In this document: piece by piece, positions 8,585-17,675 of the stretch
How the letters are laid out: every line of letters begins with the position of its first letter
Numbering within the stretch: the stretch's first letter is position 1
Assembly (NCBI RefSeq): GCF_025642975.1
Contig: NZ_JANZKJ010000001.1
Span: 620,001 to 684,000, forward strand
Reading direction: 5' to 3'
DNA length: 64,000 bases
Source of the DNA: Pseudomonas sp. RIT-PI-S
GTDB lineage: Bacteria > Pseudomonadota > Gammaproteobacteria > Pseudomonadales > Pseudomonadaceae
Translations under genes and position numbers: made by a program
The notes under the pieces: model-generated
Told to the model about the DNA's origin: nothing
Databases searched by the model: none
What the model saw: only the letters and a program-made list of their open reading frames with translations

Positions 8585-9760
8585 TCACTTGCCAATTACC
8601 TCATCTACGGCCGGCACCCGGGTATCGCTCTCCATATGCGCTTCGTGCTCGATCTGCTTGCTGAAGTTGGCAAGCGAGGCGTTGGCCGGGTCGGCATCGC
8701 TGGCGAACACCGGCGGGCTGAGCATATACGCCGCGAGCAAGCGGCTGAGCGCGGCGAGGCTGTCGATATGGGTCCGTTCGTAGCCATGAGTGGCGTCGCA
8801 GCCGAACGCCAGTAATGCGGCGCGGATGTCATGGCCGGCGGTCACCGCCGAATGCGCGTCGCTGTAGTAATAACGGAACAGGTCCCGGCGTACCGGCAGG
8901 GCGTGGTCCTGCGCCAGCCGCAGCAGGTGACGCGAAAGATGGTAGTCATAGGGCCCGCTGGAATCCTGCATGGCCACGCTTACCGCGTGTTCGCTCGAGT
9001 GCTGCCCTGGAGCGACCGGGGCAATGTCCACCCCCACAAACTCACTCACGTCCCACGGCAATGCGCCGGCGGCGCCGGAGCCGGTTTCTTCGGTGATGGT
9101 GAACAGCGGGTGGCAGTCGATCAGCGGTTCCACGCCGCTGTCGACGATGGCTTTGAGCGCAGTGAGCACTGCCGCGACGCCCGCTTTGTCGTCCAGGTGG
9201 CGGGCGCTGATATGGCCGCTGTCCGTGAACTCAGGCAGGGGGTCGAAGGCCACGAAGTCACCGATATTCACCCCCAGCGCTTCGGCGTCGGCACGGGTGG
9301 CGGAGTAAGCGTCAAGGCGCAGCTCCACGTGGTCCCACGTGATGGGCATCTGGTCCACGGCGGTGTTGAACGCGTGCCCAGAGGCCATCAGCGGCAGTAC
9401 GCTGCCGCGCACGATGCCGGTGTCGGTGAATACGCTCACCCGGCTGCCTTCAGCGAACCGGCTCGACCAGCACCCCACCGGCGCCAACCCAAGGCGGCCG
9501 TTGTCCTGGATGGTCCGCACGATCGCACCGATGGTATCGAGGTGGGATGAAACGGCCCGGTCGGGGGAGCTGCGTTTACCCTTCAAGGTCGCCCTGAGGG
9601 TGCCGCGGCGGGTGAGTTCGTACGGAATGCCCAGGCCTTCTAGGCACTCGGCAACATAGCGCACGATGGTGTCGGTAAAACCGGTGGGGCTGGGAATGGC
9701 AAGCATTTCCAGCAGCACCTTGCGCAGATAGTTCATATCCGGCTCGGGGATGTTGGACAT
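8585..9760 (-). CDS. M42-family peptidase of the NAGGN osmolyte operon
   Basis: This 391-residue protein shows the dinuclear-metal aminopeptidase layout of family M42: SHLDTIG (His/Asp), HLDDKAG (bridging Asp), TEETGSG (catalytic and ligand Glu), VGVDIAP (Asp) and CDATHGYERTH (His). It belongs to the osmoprotectant-NAGGN-system clade found next to the dipeptide synthesis genes. It presumably breaks down or recycles N-acetylglutaminylglutamine amide or a precursor; this role is inferred from context. The ATG at 9760 is preferred to the TTG just before it because GGAGAG lies at good spacing. A strong hairpin separates it from the upstream ngg gene. Confidence 0.88.
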   Translation of the reverse strand: MSNIPEPDMNYLRKVLLEMLAIPSPTGFTDTIVRYVAECLEGLGIPYELTRRGTLRATLKGKRSSPDRAVSSHLDTIGAIVRTIQDNGRLGLAPVGCWSSRFAEGSRVSVFTDTGIVRGSVLPLMASGHAFNTAVDQMPITWDHVELRLDAYSATRADAEALGVNIGDFVAFDPLPEFTDSGHISARHLDDKAGVAAVLTALKAIVDSGVEPLIDCHPLFTITEETGSGAAGALPWDVSEFVGVDIAPVAPGQHSSEHAVSVAMQDSSGPYDYHLSRHLLRLAQDHALPVRRDLFRYYYSDAHSAVTAGHDIRAALLAFGCDATHGYERTHIDSLAALSRLLAAYMLSPPVFASDADPANASLANFSKQIEHEAHMESDTRVPAVDEVIGK

Positions 9761-9808
9761 CAATTCTCTCCTCGGGGATACGCAGAGGGCGCGGCAACCG
9801 CGCTTAGG

Positions 9809-9843
9809 CGCCGGCCGCCGGGGGAGCCCCCAAGCGGCCGGCG
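9809..9843. terminator. strong GC-rich hairpin inside the NAGGN operon
   Basis: CGCCGGCCGC (9809-9818) is perfectly repeated in inverse at 9834-9843, and the loop can itself pair G-rich with C-rich bases. There is no T-run in either direction. It lies in the 90-base gap between ngg and the peptidase gene, where it could attenuate transcription or protect the upstream mRNA from 3' decay. Confidence 0.55.
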
Positions 9844-9850
9844 TGCGGGA

Positions 9851-11596
9851 TCAGCGCGCAGGCTGTATATGTGGGAACAGCAAATCGATGAAGCGTTCCG
9901 CGGTCGGCCGTGGCTCATGATTGGCTAGGCCCACGCGTTCGTTAGCCTCGATGAACACGTACTCGGGTTGGTCCGCCGCGGGCACTAGCAAGTCCAGCCC
10001 TACCACCGGAATGTCCAGCGCCCGCGCGGCCTGGATGGCCGCCTCGCGCAGGGTGGGGTGGAGAATGTCGGTGACGTCCTCCAGGTGCCCGCCAGTGTGC
10101 AGGTTGGCGGTCTTGCGCACTGCTAGCGTCTCGCCGTCCGGCAGGATGCTGCTGTACTCGTAGCCCGCTGCCTGCACCGTGCGTTCCGTTTCCCGATCCA
10201 GCGGAATGCGGCTCTCGCCCCCCGTGGCCGCCTGGCGCCGACGGCTCTGTGCCTCGATCAACTGGTGAACGCTGTGTTGGCCATCGCCGACGACCTGCGC
10301 CGGGCGGCGGATGGCCGCGGCCACCACTTCAAAGCCGATGACCACGATGCGCAGGTCCGCGCCCTCATGGAAGCTTTCCAGCAGCACCTGGCTGTCATAC
10401 TGGTGCGCCACCTCGATGGCAGCCTGCACCTCGTCGAGGGTGCGCAGGTCCACGGCCACCCCCAGGCCCTGCTCGCCGTCCAGCGGCTTGACCACGATCC
10501 GGCCATGTTCCTCGAGAAAGCCTTCGTTATCGTCGGCACTGGCCGCCAGTTGCTGGGCGGGCAGCGACAAACCTGCGGCGGCAAGCGTTTTGTGGGTCAG
10601 GCTTTTGTCCTGGCAAAGCATCACGCTGATCGAGCTGGTGAGGTCGCACAGCGATTCACGACAACGGATCTTGCGCCCGCCATGGCTTAGCGTGAACAGG
10701 CCGTGTTCGGCGTCGTCCACCTGCACGTCGATGCCGCGGCGGAAGGCCTCATCGACGATGATGCGGGCATAGGGGTTCAAGTCCGCGGCCGGGCCTGGGC
10801 CCAGGAACAGCTTCTGGTTGATGCTGTTCTTGCACTTGACCGCGAAGGTCGGCAGCGTGCGGAAGCCGAGCTTGGCGTAGAGGTTCTTGGCCAGGCGGTT
10901 GTCGTGCATCACCGACAGGTCGAGGAAGGCCAGCCCGCGGCTCATGAAGTGTTCCACCAAGTGGCGTACCAGCACTTCGCCAACACCCGGCCGGGTACAG
11001 CGCGGGTCGACCGCCAGGCACCACAGGCTGCTGCCGCCTTCAGGGTCCTGGAAGGCAGTGCGATGGTTGAGCCCCATCACGCTGCCGATGACCGCGCCAT
11101 CGTTCTCGTCCTCAGCCAGCCAATACACCGGGCCGCCCTGGTGCCTTGGGGTGAGCAGCGCCGGATCCAGCGGCAGCATGCGCCGCTTGCGGTACAACTG
11201 GTTGATCGACTCCCAGTCCTGCGGCGTGCAGGCGCGGCGCACGCGGAAGCCGCGAAATACCCGTTGGGCCGGGCGGTAGTCGCTGAACCACAGGCGGAGG
11301 GTATCGGACGGGTCCAGGAACAGTTGCTGCGGCGCCTGCGCCAGCACTTGCTGGGGCGCTGCCACGTAGAGTGCGATGTCCCGCTCGCCTGGTCGTTCCT
11401 TGAGCAGCTCGTCCGCCAGCTCCTGCGGTGAAGGCCAGGTGTGACCCATCAACAGCCGGCCCCAACCGCAGTGCAATGGGCGCGGTGTGCCGGCCAGCGG
11501 CAGGCCGTCTTCGGCGCACATCGCTTGCAGGCGTTCATAGGAAGGTGGTTGGCCGCGTTGCAGGCGTTGGCTTACAGATTGCGCATGGGCTTTCAT
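9851..11596 (-). CDS. ngg: N-acetylglutaminylglutamine synthetase
   Basis: This 581-residue protein joins a GNAT acetyltransferase domain (about residues 110-250; conserved region LAVDPRCTRPGVGEVLVRHL) to a C-terminal ATP-grasp ligase domain (about 285-580; VVKPLDGEQGLGVAVDL and FIEANERVGLANHEPRP). By family knowledge it makes N-acetylglutaminylglutamine, which the amidotransferase encoded just upstream amidates to the compatible solute NAGGN. Its start lies three bases after the stop of that gene, so the two are co-transcribed and probably translationally linked. The enzyme is cytoplasmic. The operon is expected to be induced by osmotic stress. Confidence 0.92.
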   Translation of the reverse strand: MKAHAQSVSQRLQRGQPPSYERLQAMCAEDGLPLAGTPRPLHCGWGRLLMGHTWPSPQELADELLKERPGERDIALYVAAPQQVLAQAPQQLFLDPSDTLRLWFSDYRPAQRVFRGFRVRRACTPQDWESINQLYRKRRMLPLDPALLTPRHQGGPVYWLAEDENDGAVIGSVMGLNHRTAFQDPEGGSSLWCLAVDPRCTRPGVGEVLVRHLVEHFMSRGLAFLDLSVMHDNRLAKNLYAKLGFRTLPTFAVKCKNSINQKLFLGPGPAADLNPYARIIVDEAFRRGIDVQVDDAEHGLFTLSHGGRKIRCRESLCDLTSSISVMLCQDKSLTHKTLAAAGLSLPAQQLAASADDNEGFLEEHGRIVVKPLDGEQGLGVAVDLRTLDEVQAAIEVAHQYDSQVLLESFHEGADLRIVVIGFEVVAAAIRRPAQVVGDGQHSVHQLIEAQSRRRQAATGGESRIPLDRETERTVQAAGYEYSSILPDGETLAVRKTANLHTGGHLEDVTDILHPTLREAAIQAARALDIPVVGLDLLVPAADQPEYVFIEANERVGLANHEPRPTAERFIDLLFPHIQPAR

Positions 11597-11599
11597 CGG

Positions 11600-13372
11600 T
11601 TAGATTCCCTGCTCGCTGAGCCACAGGTTCAAGGCCGCCAGCTGCCACAGCTTCGAGCCATGCAGGGGGGTGAGTTGCCCCTGCGGGTCGGTCAGCAAGG
11701 CGTCCACGCGGGTTGGGTTGAACAGGCCGCGGTCCTGGCTGGAGTCCAGCAGCAGGTCGCGCACCCAGCCCAAGGTGGCGCCTTCGAGGTGCTTGAGCCC
11801 TGGCACTGGGAAATACCCCTTCTTACGGTCGATCACCTCGCTGGGGATCACCCGCCGCGCCGCTTCCTTGAGCACCTGCTTGCCGCCGTCGGGCAGCTTG
11901 AAGCGGCCAGGAATGCGCGCCGAAAGCTCCACCAGGCGGTAGTCAAGGAAGGGCGTACGCGCTTCCAGGCCCCAGGCCATGGTCATGTTGTCTACCCGTT
12001 TTACCGGGTCCTCTACCAGCATCACCGTGCTGTCCAGGCGCAGCGCCTTGTCTACCGCAGCGTCGGCGCCCGGCATGGCGAAGTGTTCGCGTACGAAGTC
12101 GCCCGCGGCATCGTGGTCCAGGCGCCAGCGCGGCTGCACGGTGTCGGCGTATTCGGCATAGTCGCGGTCGAAGAAGGCCTTGCGGTAGGCGGTAAAGGCA
12201 TCGCTAGCGCCATCGACCTGCGGGTACCAGTGATAGCCAGCAAACAGCTCATCCGCACCCTGTCCGCTCTGCACGACCTTGCAGTGCTTGGCCACTTCAC
12301 GCGAGAGCAGGTAGAAGGCGATGCAGTCGTGGCTGACCATCGGCTCGCTCATGGCGCGGAACGCCGCGGGCAGTTGCTCGATGATCTCCTTCTCGGCAAT
12401 ACGCAACTGGTGGTGGCGGGTCCCGTAGTGACGGGCGATCAGGTCCGAATACTGGAATTCATCGCCGCGCTCGCCGCCGGCGTCTTCGAAACCGATGGAG
12501 AAGGTGGACAGGTCCTCCACGCCGGCCTCACGCAGCAGCCCCACCAGCATGCTCGAATCCACCCCGCCGGAGAGCAGCACGCCTACGTCTACCGCCGCCC
12601 GTTGGCGAATGGCTACGGCTTCGCGGGTAGCCTCCAGCACGCGGTCCACCCAGCCTTCCAGGTCGAGCGAACGCTCTTCGGCCGAAGGGCCGTAGGGCAG
12701 CGCCCACCAGGTTTTTTCCTCGCTGCGGCCGTCCGCGTCGATGCGCAGCCAGGTGGCCGGGGCCAGCTTCTGCACATTGGCCAGCACGGTACGCGGCGCG
12801 GGCACCACGGCATGGAAGTTCAGGTAATGGTTGAGGCCGATGGGGTCGAGCATCGGGTCGATGTCGCCGCCCTTGAGCAGCGCTGGCAGGGTCGAGGCGA
12901 AGCGCAGCCGGCTGCCGTTGCGCGACAGGTACAGGGGCTTGACCCCAAGCCGGTCTCGCGCGAGGAACAGCCGTTGGGTGTCGCGCTCCCACACGGCGAA
13001 GGCGAACATGCCGTTGAGTTTGGGCAGCAACGCTTCACGCCAGGCGTGATAGCCCTTGAGCAGCACTTCGGTGTCGCCGTCCGAATAGAAGCTGTAGCCG
13101 AGGCCTTCGAGCTCCTTGCGCAGTTCCGGGTAGTTATAGATCGCGCCGTTGAACGCCAGCGCCAGCCCCAACTGGCCGTCCACCATCGGCTGCGCCGAGC
13201 AATCGGACAGGTCCATGATTTTCAGCCGGCGATGGCCGAGCGCCACTGGGCCCTGGCTGTGGAAGCCCCAGGCATCGGGGCCCCGAGGGGCGAGGTGATG
13301 GGTGATGCGCTCGATTGCGCCCAGGTCGGCGGGTTGCTGATCGAAACGGAGCTCTCCTGCGATTCCACACAT
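11600..13372 (-). CDS. N-acetylglutaminylglutamine amidotransferase (AsnB-like)
   Basis: This 590-residue protein is a class II glutamine amidotransferase with an N-terminal Ntn domain starting MCGIAGE (Cys2 is the nucleophile) and a C-terminal asparagine-synthetase domain with the ATP pyrophosphatase loop LLSGGVDSSML. The start at 13372 is fixed by the need to expose Cys2 after Met removal; the longer frame to 13495 is rejected. It resembles AsnB but sits upstream of ngg, so it should amidate N-acetylglutaminylglutamine to NAGGN. It is the first gene of the operon, with ngg following after three bases and the M42 peptidase third. Confidence 0.92.
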   Translation of the reverse strand: MCGIAGELRFDQQPADLGAIERITHHLAPRGPDAWGFHSQGPVALGHRRLKIMDLSDCSAQPMVDGQLGLALAFNGAIYNYPELRKELEGLGYSFYSDGDTEVLLKGYHAWREALLPKLNGMFAFAVWERDTQRLFLARDRLGVKPLYLSRNGSRLRFASTLPALLKGGDIDPMLDPIGLNHYLNFHAVVPAPRTVLANVQKLAPATWLRIDADGRSEEKTWWALPYGPSAEERSLDLEGWVDRVLEATREAVAIRQRAAVDVGVLLSGGVDSSMLVGLLREAGVEDLSTFSIGFEDAGGERGDEFQYSDLIARHYGTRHHQLRIAEKEIIEQLPAAFRAMSEPMVSHDCIAFYLLSREVAKHCKVVQSGQGADELFAGYHWYPQVDGASDAFTAYRKAFFDRDYAEYADTVQPRWRLDHDAAGDFVREHFAMPGADAAVDKALRLDSTVMLVEDPVKRVDNMTMAWGLEARTPFLDYRLVELSARIPGRFKLPDGGKQVLKEAARRVIPSEVIDRKKGYFPVPGLKHLEGATLGWVRDLLLDSSQDRGLFNPTRVDALLTDPQGQLTPLHGSKLWQLAALNLWLSEQGI

Positions 13373-13718
13373 GTAGCTAAACCTTTGGCTGTCAGCGTTT
13401 AGCGCTACTGGAGGCCAGGGGCCCAGTGGGGGCCGCCTGCGGGGAGGTGGTGCGAAAGTCGCCTGGTGACACGTCCGACCAGGCCGCGAAAACACTCGGC
13501 CAGTAGCGCAGGGCCCTGCACAGAGCGCGCGTTAGAGCGGCGCGTTGACAGGGGCTTGGCTTTTTGGAGGGCAGGGAGGGGCGGATCGTTCCCGGCCGAT
13601 CGGGTTGAGGCGGATTTCCTGAAGGCTATCGAAGCCTTGTCTCACCGGCAGAAACCGACAAGCTGGCGGAATGACCCTGGCCGGTTCTCCGCGTTGCGCG
13701 GACCTATAGCGTTATGAG
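13373..13718. other. intergenic region upstream of the NAGGN operon
   Basis: No gene is supported in these 346 bases. The stretch should hold the promoter of the minus-strand NAGGN operon. A short palindrome (CCGCG-TTG-CGCGG near 13690) lies close to the end of the GGDEF/EAL gene. No clear sigma-factor site can be named. Confidence 0.5.
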
Positions 13719-15491
13719 CTATGCCGTTTCCCTCGCCGCGCGCCAGCTCTCAAGGGCGTGCAACTCCATCGGGCGCGCGAGGAAAAAGCCTTGTACTTCA
13801 TGACACCCGGCACGCCGCAGCACTTCGAGGGTGTCGGCGCATTCGATACCCTCGGCGACGATCCGGTAACCCAAGCGCAGGCCGAGGCCGATCAGGGTTT
13901 CCACCAGCCGGCGGTCGCGTTCGTCGCTGCTGATATTGCAGATCAGCGAGCGGTCCAGCTTCACTGCGGTAGCGGGCAGTTGGCGCAGGTAGGTCCAGTT
14001 GCTGTAGCCGGTGCCGAAGTCATCGATGGCCACATCGATGCCCACCCGGCGCAGCCGCTCGAGCTGCTCGCGCACCAGCTCCGGGCTCTGGCACACCGCG
14101 CTTTCGGTGAATTCCAGTTCCAGCAGCTGCGGCGGCAACCCTGTGTCGGCCAGCAGGGTGAGCAAGTTGTCGGTGAACTGCGCGCCGTCCAAGTCCTCGG
14201 CCGAGACGTTGACCGAGACCTTCAGCGGCATGCCGGCCCGATACCAGCCTGTCGCCTGGTTCACCGCCTGGCGGATCACCCAGAGGCTCAGCGGTCGAAT
14301 CATCGACGTACGCTCGGCCAGCGGAATGAATTCCCCTGGGCTCAGCGCGCCAAGGAAAGGGTGCTCCCAGCGCAGCAACGCCTCGGCCGACAGCAACGCG
14401 CCGCTGTGGGCATCGAAGCGCGGCTGGTAGGCCAGGCGCAGTTGATCGCCGCTTTGCAGCGCCTCGGCGAGGGCGCTAAGCAGCATGAAGGCGCGCTGTT
14501 GCGCACGGCCCAGCCCAGGCTCATACCAGCCCGAGCCCTTGCCCTTGGTGCGGGCGTCGTCGGAGGCGCTGACAACCATGCGCAGCCAGTCCGGGAGGCT
14601 AGCTTGGCTATGGGACAGCTCGATGGCACCGATCCCGACCTGGGTCTGGATGGGAATGCCGCCGCAGAACAATGGCTGCTTGAAGCGCTCTAGGATGGCG
14701 GCGAACAATGCCTCGCTGGCTGGCCCCCGACCACCGTCCAGAAAGAACCCGAAGCGGGTCTGGCTTATCCGATAGATGTTCGTCTTGGCCGGCAGCAAGG
14801 CGGTGAGCTCGGCATGGATGGTGAGCATCAGGTCCTGGGAGAACTGATAGCCCAGGGCCTTGACGATGTCGTTGAGCATCTGCGGCGACACTACGTCGAT
14901 CGCTACCAGCGAGTGGGCCTGTTCGCCGCGCCGGGTAAGAATGTCTTGTTCGAGCCGGGCACGGTTGAGCATCCCGGTTTGTTGATCCCGGTAATTGAGG
15001 TCGCGCAGGCTGAGGATGCGCTGCATCACCAGCGCAGCGAAGCGTTTCAACGCCGAGGCCTGGTGTTCGTTCAGTGGCGGGCGCGGCTGGTTGTCGATGA
15101 TGCACAGGCTGCCCAGCCCCAGGCCGTCCTCGGTCACCAGCGGCATGCCGGCGTAAAAGCGGATGTACGGCGGGCCGGTGACCAACGGGTTATCCCGAAA
15201 GCGCTCGTCCTCCAACGCATCGGGTACCACGAACAGCGCGTCTGACAAAATCGCATACGTGCAGAAGGACATGTCCCGGGGCGTTTCCCGGATGCACAGG
15301 CCGCGGCTGGCCTTGAACCATTGGCGCTGCTCTTCAAGGATCGAGATCAGCGCTATGGGGGCGTCGAAGTAAGCCTGCAGCAGCTCGATGATGTCTTCGA
15401 ACACCGGGTCCCGGGTGCCTTCGAGCAGGCACAGGTCCGCTAGGCGGCGCAGGCGAGCTGCTTCGTTGATAGGCATCGGAACTGATTGCAT
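13719..15491 (-). CDS. GAF-GGDEF(degenerate)-EAL protein, likely c-di-GMP phosphodiesterase
   Basis: This 590-residue soluble protein has an N-terminal GAF domain (about residues 1-150), a GGDEF-like domain (about 165-320) and an EAL domain (about 335-580). The cyclase signature is lost, with SQTRF in its place, so c-di-GMP synthesis is not expected. The EAL side looks complete: AEALLRW, SVNVSAEDL, LEFTES, IDDFGTGYS, KLDRS, AEGIE and a Gln in VQGFF. It should therefore hydrolyse c-di-GMP under control of whatever the GAF domain senses. The ATG at 15491 is chosen from several in-frame starts because GGAAG lies upstream. It stands alone between the NAGGN operon and mnmC. Confidence 0.88.
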   Translation of the reverse strand: MQSVPMPINEAARLRRLADLCLLEGTRDPVFEDIIELLQAYFDAPIALISILEEQRQWFKASRGLCIRETPRDMSFCTYAILSDALFVVPDALEDERFRDNPLVTGPPYIRFYAGMPLVTEDGLGLGSLCIIDNQPRPPLNEHQASALKRFAALVMQRILSLRDLNYRDQQTGMLNRARLEQDILTRRGEQAHSLVAIDVVSPQMLNDIVKALGYQFSQDLMLTIHAELTALLPAKTNIYRISQTRFGFFLDGGRGPASEALFAAILERFKQPLFCGGIPIQTQVGIGAIELSHSQASLPDWLRMVVSASDDARTKGKGSGWYEPGLGRAQQRAFMLLSALAEALQSGDQLRLAYQPRFDAHSGALLSAEALLRWEHPFLGALSPGEFIPLAERTSMIRPLSLWVIRQAVNQATGWYRAGMPLKVSVNVSAEDLDGAQFTDNLLTLLADTGLPPQLLELEFTESAVCQSPELVREQLERLRRVGIDVAIDDFGTGYSNWTYLRQLPATAVKLDRSLICNISSDERDRRLVETLIGLGLRLGYRIVAEGIECADTLEVLRRAGCHEVQGFFLARPMELHALESWRAARETA

Positions 15492-15621
15492 CGTCGGTTT
15501 CTTCCGCAGCGGACGGAGGGAGGGGGCAGTGATATCAATTTGCCCAGCCATGCTACAGCTTATCGGCCGCTTGGTTCGTTTCTGCAATGCCCGCCGGTCG
15601 GCGGGCTATCGGCCTGGTGCT

Positions 15622-17589
15622 TTAGCCGCCAGCGCCGCCCTTGCCCAGGCGGCGTACGGCGAAGCGGTTGGGGTGGCAAGCCTCGGCTACTTGCCGGGCC
15701 ACGGGCAGAGGTTCATGTTCCAGCCAGGCGGCGATCAACTCGCCAGACAGCGGCGCGGTGATCAACCCTCGGGAACCATGCCCGGTGTTCACCCACAGCC
15801 CTGGCAACCAAGGGCAGGGCTCGCTGATAGCGGCCCGGGCATTGCGCCGCAGCCCTTGGTAGGCCTCGGCAAAGAGGCCAGCCTCGGCTACCGGGCCGAC
15901 GATCGGCAGGTAGTCTGGGCTGGTGCACCGCAAGCCCACACGGCCTTGCAGCGCCTCGGGCGCGGCAGGGGCCAGGCGCTCGGCCAGGTCGGGCGAAATG
16001 CCTTGCAGCAGCGCCAGGTTGTGATTGTGCTCAGCCACGCTGGGCTGGTCATCCACGCGCTGAAAGTCAAAGCTGGCACCCAGGGTGTGTTCGCCCTCAC
16101 GCGCTGGCGCTACGTAACCCTCGGCGCACACCACGGTCGCCAGCGCGGCGCTGGCGGCGGTGGCGGGCAGGCGGGTGATCTGGCCACGAACGGGCTTGAG
16201 CGGCAGTGTGGCAGTCTGCTCGAAGGCTCGTACCTGCGCGGCGCAGGCCAGGACCACCACCGGCGCGCTGGCCAGCAGCCGCTCCCCGGCCCAGGCGTGC
16301 CACAGTGATCCTTCACGGGCTAGGCGCAGCACGTCATGGTATGGCCGCAGCTGGATGTTAGGGTGGCGGGCAAGCTGCGCGCACAAGGCGGGCGGGTGCA
16401 CCCACCCGCCTTCGGGGAACCACAGGCCGCCTGCCGGCAAGGGCACACCAGCGTGCTCACTGGCCTCGGCCGCGCTCACCTGGTGCAGCAGGCTGGGGGT
16501 AAACGCAGTGGCCAGTGCCTGTTGGCGCGCGGCTTCAGCGGCGCTGGTCGCCAGTTGCAGCACCCCGCAGGCATCCCAGGCACTGCCGCGCTCCAGCCGC
16601 TCGAGCAACCGGCGGGTGTACCCAAAGCCGCCAAGGATCAACTGCGACAGGGCGGTGCCATGGGCGGACAACTTCAGGTAAAGCACGCCCTGGGGGTTAC
16701 CCGAAGCCTCGTTGGCGATCTGCCCGTGGCGCTCGAGCAGCGTTACCTGCCAGCCACGTGCCGCCAGGCTTGCCGCCGTGGCACAGCCCGCCAGGCCCGC
16801 GCCTACCACCAGTGCCTGGCGCTCGCCGAGGGCCTTGGGCGGATAGGCGAACCAGGGCTTGCCTGGTAACGCTGGGGCGCCGACGAATTCGCCGCGCATG
16901 ATCTCCCATTTCTTCCCCAGGCCCGGCAGCCGTTTCATCTTGAAACCCGCCGCGATCAGCCCTCGGCGTACCGTGCCGGCCGCGCTGAACGTGCCCAGGG
17001 TCGCACCTTCGGCGGATAGCCGGGCCACTTCGCTGAACAGCTCGGCGGTCCACATCTCAGGGTTTTTCGCCGGTGCGAAACCGTCTAGGAACCAGGCATC
17101 GACACGCCCCTGCAACTGCCCGAGCTGGGCCTGGGCATCACCGATCAGCAGCGTCAGGGTTACCCGGCCGCCGTCGAACACCAGGCGCTGCGGGCCGTCA
17201 TGCATGGCCCGGTAGGCGTTTTGCAGCGCCGTTGCCCAAGGTGCCAGCTCGGGCCATAGCGCCAACGCGCGCTGGAGATCCGCGAGGGCCAGCGGGAATT
17301 TCTCCGTGCTGATGAAGTGCAGCCGTGCCCCAGGTATCGCCGAGGCCTCGAACAGCCGCCAGGCGCAAAGAAAGTTCATGCCGGTGCCAAAGCCGGTTTC
17401 ACCGATCACCAGGCACTCGCCATCGGCAAGGGCGGCGAAGCGCTGCTCCAAGCGGTTCTGCTCGAGGAATACGTAGCGTGTCTCGTCCAGGGCCGCCTGG
17501 CTGGAAAAATACACGTCGCCGAAAACGCGCGAGAGCGGCTGGCCGTTTTCGTCCCAATCAAGCTGGGCAGGGGAGATAACGCTAGGCAT
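15622..17589 (-). CDS. mnmC: bifunctional tRNA 5-methylaminomethyl-2-thiouridine synthesis protein MnmC
   Basis: This 655-residue fusion protein has an N-terminal SAM-dependent methyltransferase domain (about residues 1-240; IGETGFGTGMNFL, WFLDGFAPAKNPEMW) and a C-terminal FAD oxidoreductase domain ([20 protein letters not shown] near residue 265, and GSRGLITAPL near the end). It carries out the last two steps of mnm5s2U34 synthesis in tRNA: removal of the carboxymethyl group and then methylation. The length matches the family. It diverges from the polyphosphate:AMP phosphotransferase gene at 17676. Confidence 0.94.
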   Translation of the reverse strand: MPSVISPAQLDWDENGQPLSRVFGDVYFSSQAALDETRYVFLEQNRLEQRFAALADGECLVIGETGFGTGMNFLCAWRLFEASAIPGARLHFISTEKFPLALADLQRALALWPELAPWATALQNAYRAMHDGPQRLVFDGGRVTLTLLIGDAQAQLGQLQGRVDAWFLDGFAPAKNPEMWTAELFSEVARLSAEGATLGTFSAAGTVRRGLIAAGFKMKRLPGLGKKWEIMRGEFVGAPALPGKPWFAYPPKALGERQALVVGAGLAGCATAASLAARGWQVTLLERHGQIANEASGNPQGVLYLKLSAHGTALSQLILGGFGYTRRLLERLERGSAWDACGVLQLATSAAEAARQQALATAFTPSLLHQVSAAEASEHAGVPLPAGGLWFPEGGWVHPPALCAQLARHPNIQLRPYHDVLRLAREGSLWHAWAGERLLASAPVVVLACAAQVRAFEQTATLPLKPVRGQITRLPATAASAALATVVCAEGYVAPAREGEHTLGASFDFQRVDDQPSVAEHNHNLALLQGISPDLAERLAPAAPEALQGRVGLRCTSPDYLPIVGPVAEAGLFAEAYQGLRRNARAAISEPCPWLPGLWVNTGHGSRGLITAPLSGELIAAWLEHEPLPVARQVAEACHPNRFAVRRLGKGGAGG

Positions 17590-17675
17590 AGGGCTTGGCT
17601 GGGTCTTAGGGGAAACAGGCGCAGTATTCTGCCAGAAGGCGCTGTCCAGATAAGCAGCCAGAAGGAGTTTTGCCT

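Noticed and set aside
11441..13402. 653-residue plus-strand frame opposite the asparagine-synthetase-like gene
   Set aside because: Despite its length it has no domain and is the mirror of a clear Ntn amidotransferase.
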